The notes beneath the pieces were generated by a model. The model was not told the origin of the DNA. It ran no database searches and was given only the letters and a program-made list of their open reading frames with translations. A DNA stretch of 64,000 bases from an uncultured Prevotellaceae bacterium (lineage in GTDB: Bacteria > Bacteroidota > Bacteroidia > Bacteroidales > Bacteroidaceae). The stretch is from contig ONFA01000005.1 in assembly GCA_900316975.1 (NCBI GenBank), positions 660 through 64,659 of the forward strand, in the 5' to 3' direction. Each line of letters begins with the position of its first letter. Position 1 is the stretch's first letter. Below are positions 37,659 through 45,777 of this stretch, piece after piece. Both the position numbers and the translations under genes were made by a program.

Positions 37659-39224
37659 TTACAATGGAATGTTACCGTGCTTCTTAGCAGGATTAGTAAG
37701 TGACTTGTTTGCCAACTGCTCGAGGGCGCGAATGACGCGGAAACGAGTGTTGCGTGGCTCGATGACATCGTCGATGTAGCCATACTTGGCTGCCTGGTAA
37801 GGATTGGCGAAGAGTTTGGAGTATTCTTCCTCCTTCTCGGCAATGAATGCCTTAGCATCACCACCCTCTTCCTTGATTTGCTTTGCTTCACGGGCATAAA
37901 GCACAGCGGCTGCACCACTGGCACCCATCACGGCGATTTCGGCCGATGGCCATGCATAGTTGATGTCGCCACGAAGTTGCTTACAAGACATCACGATGTG
38001 AGAACCTCCGTAAGACTTGCGCAGAGTCACAGTCACCTTTGGCACAGTTGCCTCTCCGTATGCGTAGAGCAGTTTGGCGCCATGCAGGATGACAGCGTTG
38101 TACTCCTGACCTGTACCCGGAAGGAAGCCCGGCACATCGACGAAACTAACGATTGGAATGTTGAAGGCATCGCAGAAACGGACGAAACGCGCACCCTTAC
38201 GAGAAGCGTTGCAGTCGAGCACACCAGCGAACTTAGAAGGCTGGTTGGCAACGATACCAACGGAACGGCCGTTGAAGCGAGCGAAGCCGACGATGATGTT
38301 CTGGGCATAGCGTGGCTGCACCTCGAAGAACTCGCCGTTATCGACGGTGGCAGCGATGACCTTATACATGTCGTATGCCTGATTAGGATTGTCGGGGATG
38401 ATCTCGTTGAGCGAATCCTCCAGACGGTCGATGGGGTCGGTGCATTCCACACGTGGAGTCTCCTCCTGGTTGTTCTGCGGAATGTAGGAGATGAGTTGCT
38501 GAATCATCGCCATAGCCTCCTCCTCGGTCGAAGCGGTGAAGTGAGTCACACCCGACTTGGTGGAGTGAACCGATGCACCACCGAGGCTCTCCTGATCCAC
38601 ATCCTCGCCAGTCACGGTCTTCACCACGGCTGGACCTGTGAGGAACATGAAGGAGGTGTTCTCCATCATGAGCGTGAAGTCGGTCAAGGCTGGAGAATAA
38701 ACGGCACCACCTGCACAAGGACCGAAAATGCCTGAAATCTGAGGAATCACACCCGAAGCCATGATGTTGCGCTGGAAAATCTCAGCGTAGCCAGCCAAGG
38801 CGTTGATACCTTCCTGGATGCGAGCACCACCTGAGTCGTTGATGCCGATGACAGGAGCACCCACCTTCATGGCCATGTCCATAATCTTGCAGATTTTCTG
38901 GCTCATGGTCTCGGAGAGAGAACCTGCGTTGACCGTGAAGTCCTGAGCAAAAATAAAGACGAGGCGTCCACCGATTGTACCCGAACCGGTCACGACACCG
39001 TCGCCAAGATACTGCTTCTTCTCCATGCCGAAGTTGGTGCAACGGTGGAGTTTAAACATATCATATTCTTCAAAACTGCCCTCGTCGAGGAGCATGGCAA
39101 TACGTTCACGTGCAGTGAACTTGCCCTTGGCGTGCTGCTTGTCAATGGCCTTCTCGCCACCACCCAGACGCGCTTTCTGACGGAGTTCAATCAACTCCTG
39201 TATTCTTTCTGTTTGCTTACTCAT
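37659..39224 (-). CDS. mmdA: acyl-CoA carboxyltransferase, methylmalonyl-CoA decarboxylase alpha subunit
   Basis: 521 aa with two crotonase-like carboxyltransferase halves: [74 protein letters not shown] and [20 protein letters not shown]. It transfers the carboxyl group from methylmalonyl-CoA to the biotin carrier, giving propionyl-CoA. In isolation it could also be propionyl-CoA carboxylase beta, but its operon with OadG, the biotin carrier and OadB and the lack of a biotin carboxylase support the Na+-pumping decarboxylase. First gene after the epimerase and a 210-bp repeat element. Confidence 0.94.
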   Translation of the reverse strand: MSKQTERIQELIELRQKARLGGGEKAIDKQHAKGKFTARERIAMLLDEGSFEEYDMFKLHRCTNFGMEKKQYLGDGVVTGSGTIGGRLVFIFAQDFTVNAGSLSETMSQKICKIMDMAMKVGAPVIGINDSGGARIQEGINALAGYAEIFQRNIMASGVIPQISGIFGPCAGGAVYSPALTDFTLMMENTSFMFLTGPAVVKTVTGEDVDQESLGGASVHSTKSGVTHFTASTEEEAMAMIQQLISYIPQNNQEETPRVECTDPIDRLEDSLNEIIPDNPNQAYDMYKVIAATVDNGEFFEVQPRYAQNIIVGFARFNGRSVGIVANQPSKFAGVLDCNASRKGARFVRFCDAFNIPIVSFVDVPGFLPGTGQEYNAVILHGAKLLYAYGEATVPKVTVTLRKSYGGSHIVMSCKQLRGDINYAWPSAEIAVMGASGAAAVLYAREAKQIKEEGGDAKAFIAEKEEEYSKLFANPYQAAKYGYIDDVIEPRNTRFRVIRALEQLANKSLTNPAKKHGNIPL

Positions 39225-39257
39225 AATATTACTTATTCAAGTTTCGGGTGTTTTTTC

Positions 39258-39467
39258 AACAACGAATTACACGAATTGAACGAATTTTTCCATGCGGCGA
39301 GAAGAAGCATTGCACGAAGCACCTTCGGTGCGACGAATGACACGAATGAGACTTACCCTGCGGAAGTCCGCCATTCGGTTGGCATTCGTGAAATTCGTTG
39401 CCGCTTGCGGCTTCGTGAAATACATCTCTGTCAGCATGCTATAAAAAAATTCGTGTAATTCGTTGTT
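39258..39467. repeat. inverted-repeat element with tandem ACGAATT arms (element 2)
   Basis: Arms AACAACGAATTACACGAATT (39258-39277) and its perfect complement (39448-39467). The core carries further ACGAATG/ATTCGTG words and the hairpin GCACCTTCGGTGC. It fills the gap between mce and mmdA. Confidence 0.8.
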
Positions 39468-39501
39468 AAAAAAAGACTGTTCGAAACATCCGAATGTTTA
39501 A

Positions 39502-39915
39502 TTACTTGTTCTGTGGTTCACAAAGTTCTGTCAAAATGCCAGCAGTGGTCTTGGGATGGAGGAAACCAATCATCATCTGCTCTGCACCGGGACGTGGAGT
39601 CTTGTCAATCAGACGAACGCCCTTGCCTTCAGCCTCGACGAGTGCTTCTGCCACACCGTCCTCAACAGCGAATGCCACATGGTGAACGCCCTTGCCACCC
39701 TTCTCCAGCCACTTGGCCACAGCCGACTCTGGTGACGTGGGTTCCAGCAGTTCCAGTTTCACTTCGCCCACCTTCAGGAAAGCAGTCTTCACCTTCTGGT
39801 CAGCCACTTCTTCCACTGCATAGCACTTCAGGCCAAGCACATTCTCGAAATAAGGGAGCACAGCATCGATGCTCTCTACACCTATTCCAAGGTGATCAAT
39901 TCTTGAAATCTTCAT
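39502..39915 (-). CDS. mce: methylmalonyl-CoA epimerase
   Basis: 137 aa from MKISRIDHLGIGVESIDAVL. The frame is open further upstream, but that sequence is not conserved-looking and crosses the promoter. It is a VOC-fold metalloenzyme interconverting (R)- and (S)-methylmalonyl-CoA, the link between MutAB and the decarboxylase. Metal-ligand candidates are in RIDHLGIGV (His), KLELLEP (Glu), GVHHVAFAVED (His) and ILTELCEP (Glu). It heads the decarboxylase cluster on the same strand. Confidence 0.95.
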   Translation of the reverse strand: MKISRIDHLGIGVESIDAVLPYFENVLGLKCYAVEEVADQKVKTAFLKVGEVKLELLEPTSPESAVAKWLEKGGKGVHHVAFAVEDGVAEALVEAEGKGVRLIDKTPRPGAEQMMIGFLHPKTTAGILTELCEPQNK

Positions 39916-40016
39916 AATGAATTTTCTTGATTTTATTAAATAATAAATGTTGTTGTGTAATTTTTCATCACAAAAAGAATAGGACACACCGCTGACGGCA
40001 TGCCTCAAAAACTTCA

Positions 40017-40024
40017 CAAAGATA
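40017..40024 (-). promoter_or_regulatory. -7 box of the mce operon
   Basis: Minus-strand TATCTTTG about 100 bp upstream of the mce start. The TTTG partner is poor. Confidence 0.45.
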
Positions 40025-40150
40025 CGGCTTTTTATCGGGAAGAGAAAAACAAACACAAGAAAAAATGCCCCTTCCCTCAGAAAAAGGCAAAAAACATCCC
40101 CAAACACCACTTTCGTAAACTCCACGTTTCAACCCCACCAATCCCCACTC

Positions 40151-40223
40151 TTTATTCCACTTCCGCCACGGCCCTCCTTGCACAGTTCCAAAACCCACAT
40201 CGGGAACGTCGATTTAGAGAAAG
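40151..40223 (+). repeat. repeat copy A (one TTATTCCACTTCC unit plus tail)
   Basis: TTTATTCCACTTCCGCCAC, then CCCTCCTTGCACAGTTCCAAAA, a short spacer, then CGTCGATTTAGAG. The same blocks, in the same order and orientation, recur at 41184-41395 on the other side of the Abi gene. Confidence 0.7.
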
Positions 40224-40246
40224 TTTTGTCATATTCTATAGGTACT

Positions 40247-40969
40247 CTATGAATTAATGATGGCTTCAGTTTTGGCAATCTCTGCCTGAACGTTATCCAA
40301 AGCCTCCTGCGCCATTGTCGGAATGATATTCGGGTTAATCCACGTAAAGAAATCATAAATCAAAACATACATTTGCTTTACATATGTCATGTCAAACTGC
40401 CTGTTATCAAAACATAGAGGTTCATTGTGACTCACTCTGTTCCTCATAATTCTGATATCTTGGATGATGGCATTTACCTCTTTTCGTCCATAACCTGTAG
40501 GTAATCCTCTGAATATTGTACAAGGTACGCCCTGTAACAAGGCGTAGTGGTGAGTCTCATACAGACTGTTCCAAAAACCAAGATTCAATTCCGCTATCAC
40601 CCTTCCTGCAGTCACGTTACGCCTTTTTACTAGCAACGTCTTTTCTGATTTCTCGACCTCTTTTTTCAAAAAATCATTCGTCTTGGTTTTCCCGGTTTTC
40701 TTGACAACATGAGTAAGCGAAGGGTCTGACATAAACCCATTCTTCTGGTTTATCAGCCATTGTACATCACCGAAGTGTTTCGCAATGGCATAATGAAGTT
40801 GATTGCGAAGAATAACTTCAAAGAAACTAATCAGAGGTTGGAATGCCTGTGCTAACCTGGCATTGGCATAATACATCTGTTGAGCTTTCTTTTTGTTGCC
40901 ATTAGAGGCTTTCAGATATCTTGATATACGTGAATATGAGTATAATCTCGCAAATTTTTGATAATTCAT
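40247..40969 (-). CDS. Abi-family (Abi_2/AbiD/F-like) HEPN protein
   Basis: 240 aa, cytosolic. The start MNYQKFARLYSYSRISRYLK and the helix ISFFEVILRNQLHYAIAKHFG are typical of Abi-like proteins. The HEPN ribonuclease motif R-x4-H is R176-H181 in IMRNRVSHNEPLCF. WNSLYETHHYALL and the C-terminal helix MYVLIYDFFTWIN also fit. Members act in abortive infection by RNA cleavage, and the family has been proposed as an ancestor of Cas13. Its predicted promoter (41110-41140, minus) gives a 130-nt leader wholly antisense to a small RNA on the other strand. Repeat copies flank the module. Function in this strain is untested. Confidence 0.82.
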   Translation of the reverse strand: MNYQKFARLYSYSRISRYLKASNGNKKKAQQMYYANARLAQAFQPLISFFEVILRNQLHYAIAKHFGDVQWLINQKNGFMSDPSLTHVVKKTGKTKTNDFLKKEVEKSEKTLLVKRRNVTAGRVIAELNLGFWNSLYETHHYALLQGVPCTIFRGLPTGYGRKEVNAIIQDIRIMRNRVSHNEPLCFDNRQFDMTYVKQMYVLIYDFFTWINPNIIPTMAQEALDNVQAEIAKTEAIINS

Positions 40970-41000
40970 TTGGAAATTTCAATTATATTGTTTACCTTTG
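40969..41000 (+). promoter_or_regulatory. promoter of the Abi-associated small RNA
   Basis: TTTG (40969-40972), 20 bp, TACCTTTG (40993-41000): perfect consensus. The TTTG box touches the Abi start codon on the opposite strand. Confidence 0.8.
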
Positions 41001-41005
41001 TACCC

Positions 41006-41091
41006 GTAATGCTTGGTCAAGCCTCTGCTATCAAAGCACGTAACCAAGTTTTTGAATACCCGCCACTATCAAAGTTGGCGGGTTGTTTTTT
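41006..41091 (+). ncRNA. candidate Abi-associated small RNA (RNA antitoxin or antisense)
   Basis: About 86 nt between the consensus promoter at 40969-41000 and a terminator. Visible helices: CTTGGT (41012-41017) with ACCAAG (41043-41048), enclosing hairpin TGCT-ATCAA-AGCA (41026-41038). The terminator is ACCCGCCA (41058-41065) with TGGCGGGT (41076-41083), followed by TGTTTTTT. The word CTATCAAAG (41028-41036 and 41066-41074) sits at the apex of both hairpins. From my recollection, structured RNAs named abiF have been described next to abiF-like genes, and related RNAs have been reported as antitoxins. The homology was not checked. Confidence 0.65.
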
Positions 41092-41109
41092 GTACCATGG
41101 TACTGGTTG

Positions 41110-41140
41110 CAAAGATACGACTATTTCTTCATTCCACCAA
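41110..41140 (-). promoter_or_regulatory. promoter of the Abi gene
   Basis: Minus strand TTGG (41137-41140), 19 bp, TATCTTTG (41110-41117). The transcript would begin near 41103 and run through the complement of the small RNA before reaching the Abi start at 40969. Confidence 0.65.
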
Positions 41141-41183
41141 CTATTCCTTTTGTTATTCTTTGTATTATACATCAGACATCATC

Positions 41184-41300
41184 TTTATTCCACCTCCACC
41201 ACTTCCCTTTATTCCGCTTCCTCGACTTCCCTTATTCCACTTTCACCACCACCCTTATTCCGCTTCCACCACTACCCTTATTCCACTTTCACCACCACCC
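41184..41300 (+). repeat. minisatellite, five 23-24-bp units
   Basis: TTATTCC(A/G)C(T/C)T(T/C)C(A/T)CCAC(C/T)(A/T)CCC repeated at 41184, 41208, 41232, 41255 and 41278. Units 3 and 5 are identical. Copy A at 40151 has a single unit. Confidence 0.85.
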
Positions 41301-41395
41301 TCCTTACACAGTCCCAAAATCGACGTCGTCGACATCGGCAAGTCGACATCGACGACATCGGTTAACCGACGTCGACGACGTCGATTTAGAGGGAG
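41301..41395. repeat. tail of repeat copy B with GACGTC-rich palindromes
   Basis: CCCTCCTTACACAGTCCCAAAA is followed by inverted 18-bp arms (41321-41338 and 41366-41383, one mismatch) built of CGACGTCG words. It ends GTCGATTTAGAGGGAG as in copy A. A looser inverted pair (AACGTCGTT / AACGACGTT, about 41438-41495) follows. Confidence 0.7.
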
Positions 41396-41587
41396 TGGAA
41401 CAAAGGGGAAAGAGGATGTGCCGCTACCGCAATTACATTAACGTCGTTACCATAATTTCCCCAACGGCAGTTCCGTAATTACGACAACGACGTTCTATTA
41501 GAAAGGACTTATACATCTTTTCTTTCCTTCATCCATAATAAAACATCCTAACATGATGTTTAGATTATTCTTACAATGTCACTAATC

Positions 41588-42031
41588 TCAGAAATAGCCA
41601 TCTAGTTCTTTATACACTTTTCCCCTATCCGCATCCATTCTGAAATTCCATTCCTTTGCTTTATCTGATGAAATGATTGTTATGGTATATGGGGCAGATG
41701 ACAACAAAGGCGCATTTAATCTAACTATTATCTCTTCTGTGCCATTTCGGACCATCACAGATTCCGGATTGTCTGTGCCGGCATTTCTGTTTGTAACATG
41801 CTGAAAACCTTTTCCCTCAAAATAACTGGTGACCCATCCTATTTGAAAAACAAAATCTTCCGGGAATTGATTTCGGAAACCAGCTTCCATAAACAGCCCT
41901 AAAAACCAAAGAAAACCAACAATAGCCCCCAAAAGGATAAGGCAAATGAATCCCCACCACATTTCAAAGTACACACAAAGGATGCAAAGGGCAAGGAAAA
42001 GAATAAAATATATGGATTTCTTTATTTTCAT
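41588..42031 (-). CDS. small membrane protein of unknown function
   Basis: 147 aa from MKIKKSIYFILFLALCILCV. Two adjacent membrane segments (about 5-22 and 25-45) precede a soluble part with FQIGWVTSYFEGKGFQHV and TEEIIVRLNAPLLSSAPYTITIIS, which alternates like a beta-sheet. No family recognised. Last gene of an AT-rich minus-strand run that includes two lipoproteins. Confidence 0.55.
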   Translation of the reverse strand: MKIKKSIYFILFLALCILCVYFEMWWGFICLILLGAIVGFLWFLGLFMEAGFRNQFPEDFVFQIGWVTSYFEGKGFQHVTNRNAGTDNPESVMVRNGTEEIIVRLNAPLLSSAPYTITIISSDKAKEWNFRMDADRGKVYKELDGYF

Positions 42032-42054
42032 ATGGCTTATGTTTAAAAAAACCA

Positions 42055-42501
42055 TCATTGGGACACCAACCAGGCCAAAAGAATATTGAGAGATATTAGC
42101 AATAGAAATAAGATGACAAAAATGATGATATTGACAACGTGGTATGAACAATGCCAAACACTGGCTATATGCAGCAAATCACTAACACACCTGTCAAAAG
42201 CTCTATTGAAAGGAAGGCTATAGTGGCGCAACATCAGCACAAATCCCGTCAAATACATGAAGGCATAGCACCATGCACTTAACATGACGACCCACCACAT
42301 ACCTTCATGTGCCAGAGACGGACACATAAGACTTTGTACAAATGGTAAACATCCAGACAACACAAGCACACCACCCTGTATCCACAAATTGAAGACAACA
42401 GATATTTGCCTGTAAGTCAATCCGAAACACTTCCCAAGCCCTTGTAAAAAAAGAACGCACAAGGCAAAAGGAATGGTGATGATGTATTTAATCCAATTCA
42501 T
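42055..42501 (-). CDS. multi-pass membrane protein of unknown function
   Basis: 148 aa from MNWIKYIITIPFALCVLFL. A GTG at 42519 overlapping the upstream stop is an alternative. About four hydrophobic segments are seen: residues 3-20, 40-60 (GGVLVLSGCLPFV), 70-90 (WWVVMLSAWCYAFMYLTGF) and 125-147 (NIIIFVILFLLLISLNILL). No motif recognised. It lies directly between a lipoprotein gene and another small membrane protein, suggesting one envelope-associated operon. Confidence 0.55.
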   Translation of the reverse strand: MNWIKYIITIPFALCVLFLQGLGKCFGLTYRQISVVFNLWIQGGVLVLSGCLPFVQSLMCPSLAHEGMWWVVMLSAWCYAFMYLTGFVLMLRHYSLPFNRAFDRCVSDLLHIASVWHCSYHVVNIIIFVILFLLLISLNILLAWLVSQ

Positions 42502-42515
42502 AAAGGTCTCGATTA

Positions 42516-43220
42516 TCACTCATTTATATCATCCTTTACCAATCTCAACTCACGCTTCCCCTTTTCATTTATAATTGATTGGAAGATTGCCTTTCGTATC
42601 AAGCGTGTCCCAGAAGAGAACCAACACATAATCTGTCTCTCCTCTGGCATATATTTTGTCCATCGGTCACTCATTGGCTGTCCAGCCCATTCAAAAGGTT
42701 CATCCACCATCTTTTGAGGCTTGTCACGGTTAAAGACCTTGTACACATCATATTGATTAGATCCGTACCAACTGCAATGAGCACCTCTAATCACAAGCTC
42801 TTCTTCTCCGTCAAAGTCCATATCTTTGAAATAAAATAGAGACTTATCACTCAAATACTCCTCTGGAGCAGGAGACACATAATCAAGTCTTATCGTATCA
42901 ACCGTATTTTGAACAGCCTCTATTGGTAACACAAACAAATCGCAGTTGATAGTAAATGAATGCTGAGGTTTTTGAAACGTAAATACAGCAAAACCCCAGT
43001 TATCTTCTTCGCCATCCATTAACATATCCATGGACACGCGGTATCCATTAACGAGTTGATTGCATATAACATGAATCGGAGCAACATTTTCCTGTGCAAT
43101 GGCTGCTCTCTGCGAATCCTTCGAGAGTTCAGTGTTATTAGAGCTATTCTGGCACCCCATACAAATGGTCTGTAAAAATATAGCTCCTAAAAAGGAATAA
43201 ATGGTGTTTATAGTCTTCAT
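42516..43220 (-). CDS. predicted lipoprotein with a DxDxDGEEE-type motif
   Basis: 234 aa from MKTINTIYSFLGAIFLQTIC. The lipobox ICMGC places the lipidated Cys near residue 23. The segment FKDMDFDGEEELVIRGAHCS resembles the calcium-binding-like FG-GAP/XAC2610-type motif of exported Bacteroidetes proteins. The rest (IHVICNQLVNGYRVSMDML, FTFQKPQHSFTINCDLF) is beta-rich. It is overlapped at its 3' end by the possible GTG start of the next gene. Function unknown. Confidence 0.6.
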   Translation of the reverse strand: MKTINTIYSFLGAIFLQTICMGCQNSSNNTELSKDSQRAAIAQENVAPIHVICNQLVNGYRVSMDMLMDGEEDNWGFAVFTFQKPQHSFTINCDLFVLPIEAVQNTVDTIRLDYVSPAPEEYLSDKSLFYFKDMDFDGEEELVIRGAHCSWYGSNQYDVYKVFNRDKPQKMVDEPFEWAGQPMSDRWTKYMPEERQIMCWFSSGTRLIRKAIFQSIINEKGKRELRLVKDDINE

Positions 43221-43303
43221 GAATTTTTTTGTTTGCAATTTAGGAGAAATGTATTACAATTTCTCTTCGTGTTCCCGACTTTGTAATCTTTACCATCAAC
43301 TCA

Positions 43304-43816
43304 TTAATAGAAGATGACAGCCATTCCTCCCTCTTCCGAATGAACGGGACGCAACAGCACTTCTTCCCAACGGAAATAATCATCCATTTCATCTTGCTCG
43401 TCTTGATGGCACTCGCCATAATAAGAAGATAAGCCTTTTGCCAATGCCGCTATCGCTTCCTTAGACTTTTGAGAGGTCATGAAATCCAAGGAAAAGACAT
43501 ACACCATTCCATCTTTTTCTTCCCATTGTATATTCATCCCACATGGTACACCACAAAAGAGGACTTTGCAATAACCCCGTTCTTCATCAAGATTGCCATC
43601 CAACGAAAAGACATCCACCTTTTCCTCCATCATCTTCACAATGGAAGCAACGTCTTTACCCAGAAGAGGAATGCCAAAGAAATTCGTACACCGCACTTCT
43701 TCCTCTGCCATCGAGTTCTCAGTTGGCGCTAAATCAGGAGATTGTTTTTTATGGGCACAAGAGAATGATACAACAAGCATCACCAAGGCATATAACAAAA
43801 ATTGAATCTTTTTCAT
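43304..43816 (-). CDS. predicted lipoprotein of unknown function
   Basis: 170 aa from MKKIQFLLYALVMLVVSFSC, a lipoprotein signal with C20. The mature part is acidic (NSMAEEEVRCTNFFGIPLL, MMEEKVDVFSLDGNLDEE) and contains cysteines in CKVLFCGVPCGMN. No family recognised. Like its neighbours it is AT-rich and on the minus strand, 83 bp upstream of the next lipoprotein gene. Confidence 0.55.
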   Translation of the reverse strand: MKKIQFLLYALVMLVVSFSCAHKKQSPDLAPTENSMAEEEVRCTNFFGIPLLGKDVASIVKMMEEKVDVFSLDGNLDEERGYCKVLFCGVPCGMNIQWEEKDGMVYVFSLDFMTSQKSKEAIAALAKGLSSYYGECHQDEQDEMDDYFRWEEVLLRPVHSEEGGMAVIFY

Positions 43817-43879
43817 TACATTGTAAATCATAATCTTTGAGATAGGCATTTTCTGTCTTTACCATGTATAATGATGAAT

Positions 43880-44809
43880 TTAATCCCAAAACAAGACTTC
43901 ACCTTTATCAAATTTGCAGACAAGTTGTTTGTAATTATACTCTTCAAAAGTGCGAGCTTTCGTCAATGCTTTCACTTTATATAAATTAAAAAGCCATTCA
44001 TAAGTAGATGCCTCTTCTATCATTATATCTCTTTTAGAATAAAACTTATCAAGGAAATCATGCAACAGAAAAGAGAAATGGCGTTCTTTACTGTATTTAG
44101 ATAAAGCCTCGTGTTGTCCTGCAAGAGTCTTTTCTTCATCCACATAATGATAATTCTCATCTTCGTACCCATAATGTTCATAAGTACAATCACGTCCTAC
44201 AGGGAGCAAAGAACGAATATATATATCATCTGATTGTACACTCTTTTCTGTCTCCGTTATAAAGAAATCATCTCGTCCAACACGCCGCTGATACCACCCA
44301 CTTTGTGTAACAGAATATGTTTTTATGACTTTTTCTTCATCAAAGTTATTAACAAATTGCTTTAGCACCCTTATCTCCTCTTCTAATTCTTCCACTGTCA
44401 AATGTGGAATTTGTTGATGATGAACAGATTTTGTATATAAAATTAAAACACGCTTTGTCACAGCGTCTGGAATGGCAGTATAATGTACCTTAACATTATT
44501 TTCTTTTGTGACAAATGAACAAATGAAAGAAGGACGTTCCATTAAAGGTCCTTCATATGTTTCCATTTCTTCTTTATATAAAGAATAGGAATCTTTAAAG
44601 TTACTTATTCCAATTACATTGGTTGCCTTAGTACAATCTAATGGGTCTTTTAAATAAGAGACTAAATCGTATTTGGGAATCGAACAGTTTAACTCCTTTT
44701 CAAAATAATATAATTTATCTCCATATAATGAAACTATGATACCAAAATCTTGGTTCATATTACATTGATATATCATACCTATATTCAAACTAATATTTAT
44801 CTTTTTCAT
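43880..44809 (-). CDS. soluble protein of unknown function
   Basis: 309 aa from MKKINISLNIGMIYQCNMNQ. A longer frame to 44944 overlaps the upstream gene. No signal or membrane segment. Lys/Glu-rich with LTVEELEEEIRVLKQFVNNF, a probable coiled helix, and SGWYQRRVGRDDFFITETEK. Strongly AT-rich codon use. It begins 29 bp after the preceding gene, so they are probably co-transcribed. No recognised domain. Confidence 0.55.
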   Translation of the reverse strand: MKKINISLNIGMIYQCNMNQDFGIIVSLYGDKLYYFEKELNCSIPKYDLVSYLKDPLDCTKATNVIGISNFKDSYSLYKEEMETYEGPLMERPSFICSFVTKENNVKVHYTAIPDAVTKRVLILYTKSVHHQQIPHLTVEELEEEIRVLKQFVNNFDEEKVIKTYSVTQSGWYQRRVGRDDFFITETEKSVQSDDIYIRSLLPVGRDCTYEHYGYEDENYHYVDEEKTLAGQHEALSKYSKERHFSFLLHDFLDKFYSKRDIMIEEASTYEWLFNLYKVKALTKARTFEEYNYKQLVCKFDKGEVLFWD

Positions 44810-44837
44810 TTTATTATCTTTCTTATAAAACAACCAC

Positions 44838-45542
44838 TCATAAAGACTTCCTATTTGACAACCAAAAATCCTTGATATATGTCCAGATATAATCCCCCTC
44901 ATCTCGTTTATGCTGTATTTCGCAAGCTTTAGTTGAAGATACATAGTTTAATAAATTCTTCATTGCGCAAAAGCAATATTTATTCAAGAATGGAGTATAT
45001 ACATCATTAAAGTTAGTTATTAATTGATCGTATTTTCGAACAATACGAATAAATGTTGCAATATGTACAAAACTATGCATATGATATTTTTCCAATTTTT
45101 CTTCTAACAGTAAAGTTTGTTCTATTACCCATTGCTCATAATCATTACAAATTGTACAAATCATTTGCAACAACATATTCCAATCAATATTAGGGTTGCA
45201 TTGTACTATGGTAAAAGGAGGTATTCCCTTATTTTTCCCCGCCCCAAACTCCACAAAAGAAATTTCATGTTCAGAGAAATGATAATTCACATCGGCAAGT
45301 CGACAAGCTAAAGATATTGGTAAAAGCTGTATTCCTTTAACATATATGTTTACACGAATATATTCACGCGACTTATTCTTGGGATAAAAATTAGTCTCAA
45401 TAACTATTCGATATTTTCCAATTACAAATTCATCGTGTCCATTTGCCTTTCCTTCTCTGTTGTGAGTTGAAAAAACGGCTTCACAGGAGCCACCAGAATT
45501 CAATGTAAACTTGTTGTTATCATGACAATAATAAAGTGTCAT
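44838..45542 (-). CDS. soluble protein of unknown function
   Basis: 234 aa, MTLYYCHDNNKFTLNSGGSC... The N-terminal half is beta-like (DEFVIGKYRIVIETNFYPK, YIRVNIYVKGIQLLPISLAC). The C-terminal half is helical (LLEEKLEKYHMHSFVHIATF, KYCFCAMKNLLNYVSS). No signal peptide and no recognised motif. First gene of the AT-rich block. No consensus promoter seen upstream. It could be an immunity or effector-type cargo gene, which is speculation. Confidence 0.5.
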   Translation of the reverse strand: MTLYYCHDNNKFTLNSGGSCEAVFSTHNREGKANGHDEFVIGKYRIVIETNFYPKNKSREYIRVNIYVKGIQLLPISLACRLADVNYHFSEHEISFVEFGAGKNKGIPPFTIVQCNPNIDWNMLLQMICTICNDYEQWVIEQTLLLEEKLEKYHMHSFVHIATFIRIVRKYDQLITNFNDVYTPFLNKYCFCAMKNLLNYVSSTKACEIQHKRDEGDYIWTYIKDFWLSNRKSL

Positions 45543-45777
45543 AAATGAAGCATTATAAATAGTATTATCTTTATAAATAAGTTCTCTGATACTGCCCCAT
45601 CTGAAAGCGAGACTTCAGCAAGAGAACAGAGGCAAAGTAAGCGAATAAATGTGAAACCACCAAATGTTTTTCGAAAAAAAGTGGAAAAAATGTCAGTGGA
45701 GCGTGTGAAAAGAAGAAGTCTCTGAAAGGAAATGTCAAGTAGTTACCAAAGTAAATGAGGAGGGAAGAAAAACAATA
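45543..45777. other. gene-free AT-rich spacer
   Basis: No open frame, hairpin terminator or consensus promoter recognised. It leads into the ABC-ATPase remnant at 45778. Confidence 0.4.

Noticed and set aside
41184..41300. CRISPR-like array
   Set aside because: Units are contiguous 23-24-bp tandem repeats without spacers, and no cas genes are present.
40982..41365. Coding interpretation of the Abi-side transcript (frames through 41010-41441)
   Set aside because: The frames run through the terminator hairpin and the minisatellite. A structured RNA explains promoter and terminator better.
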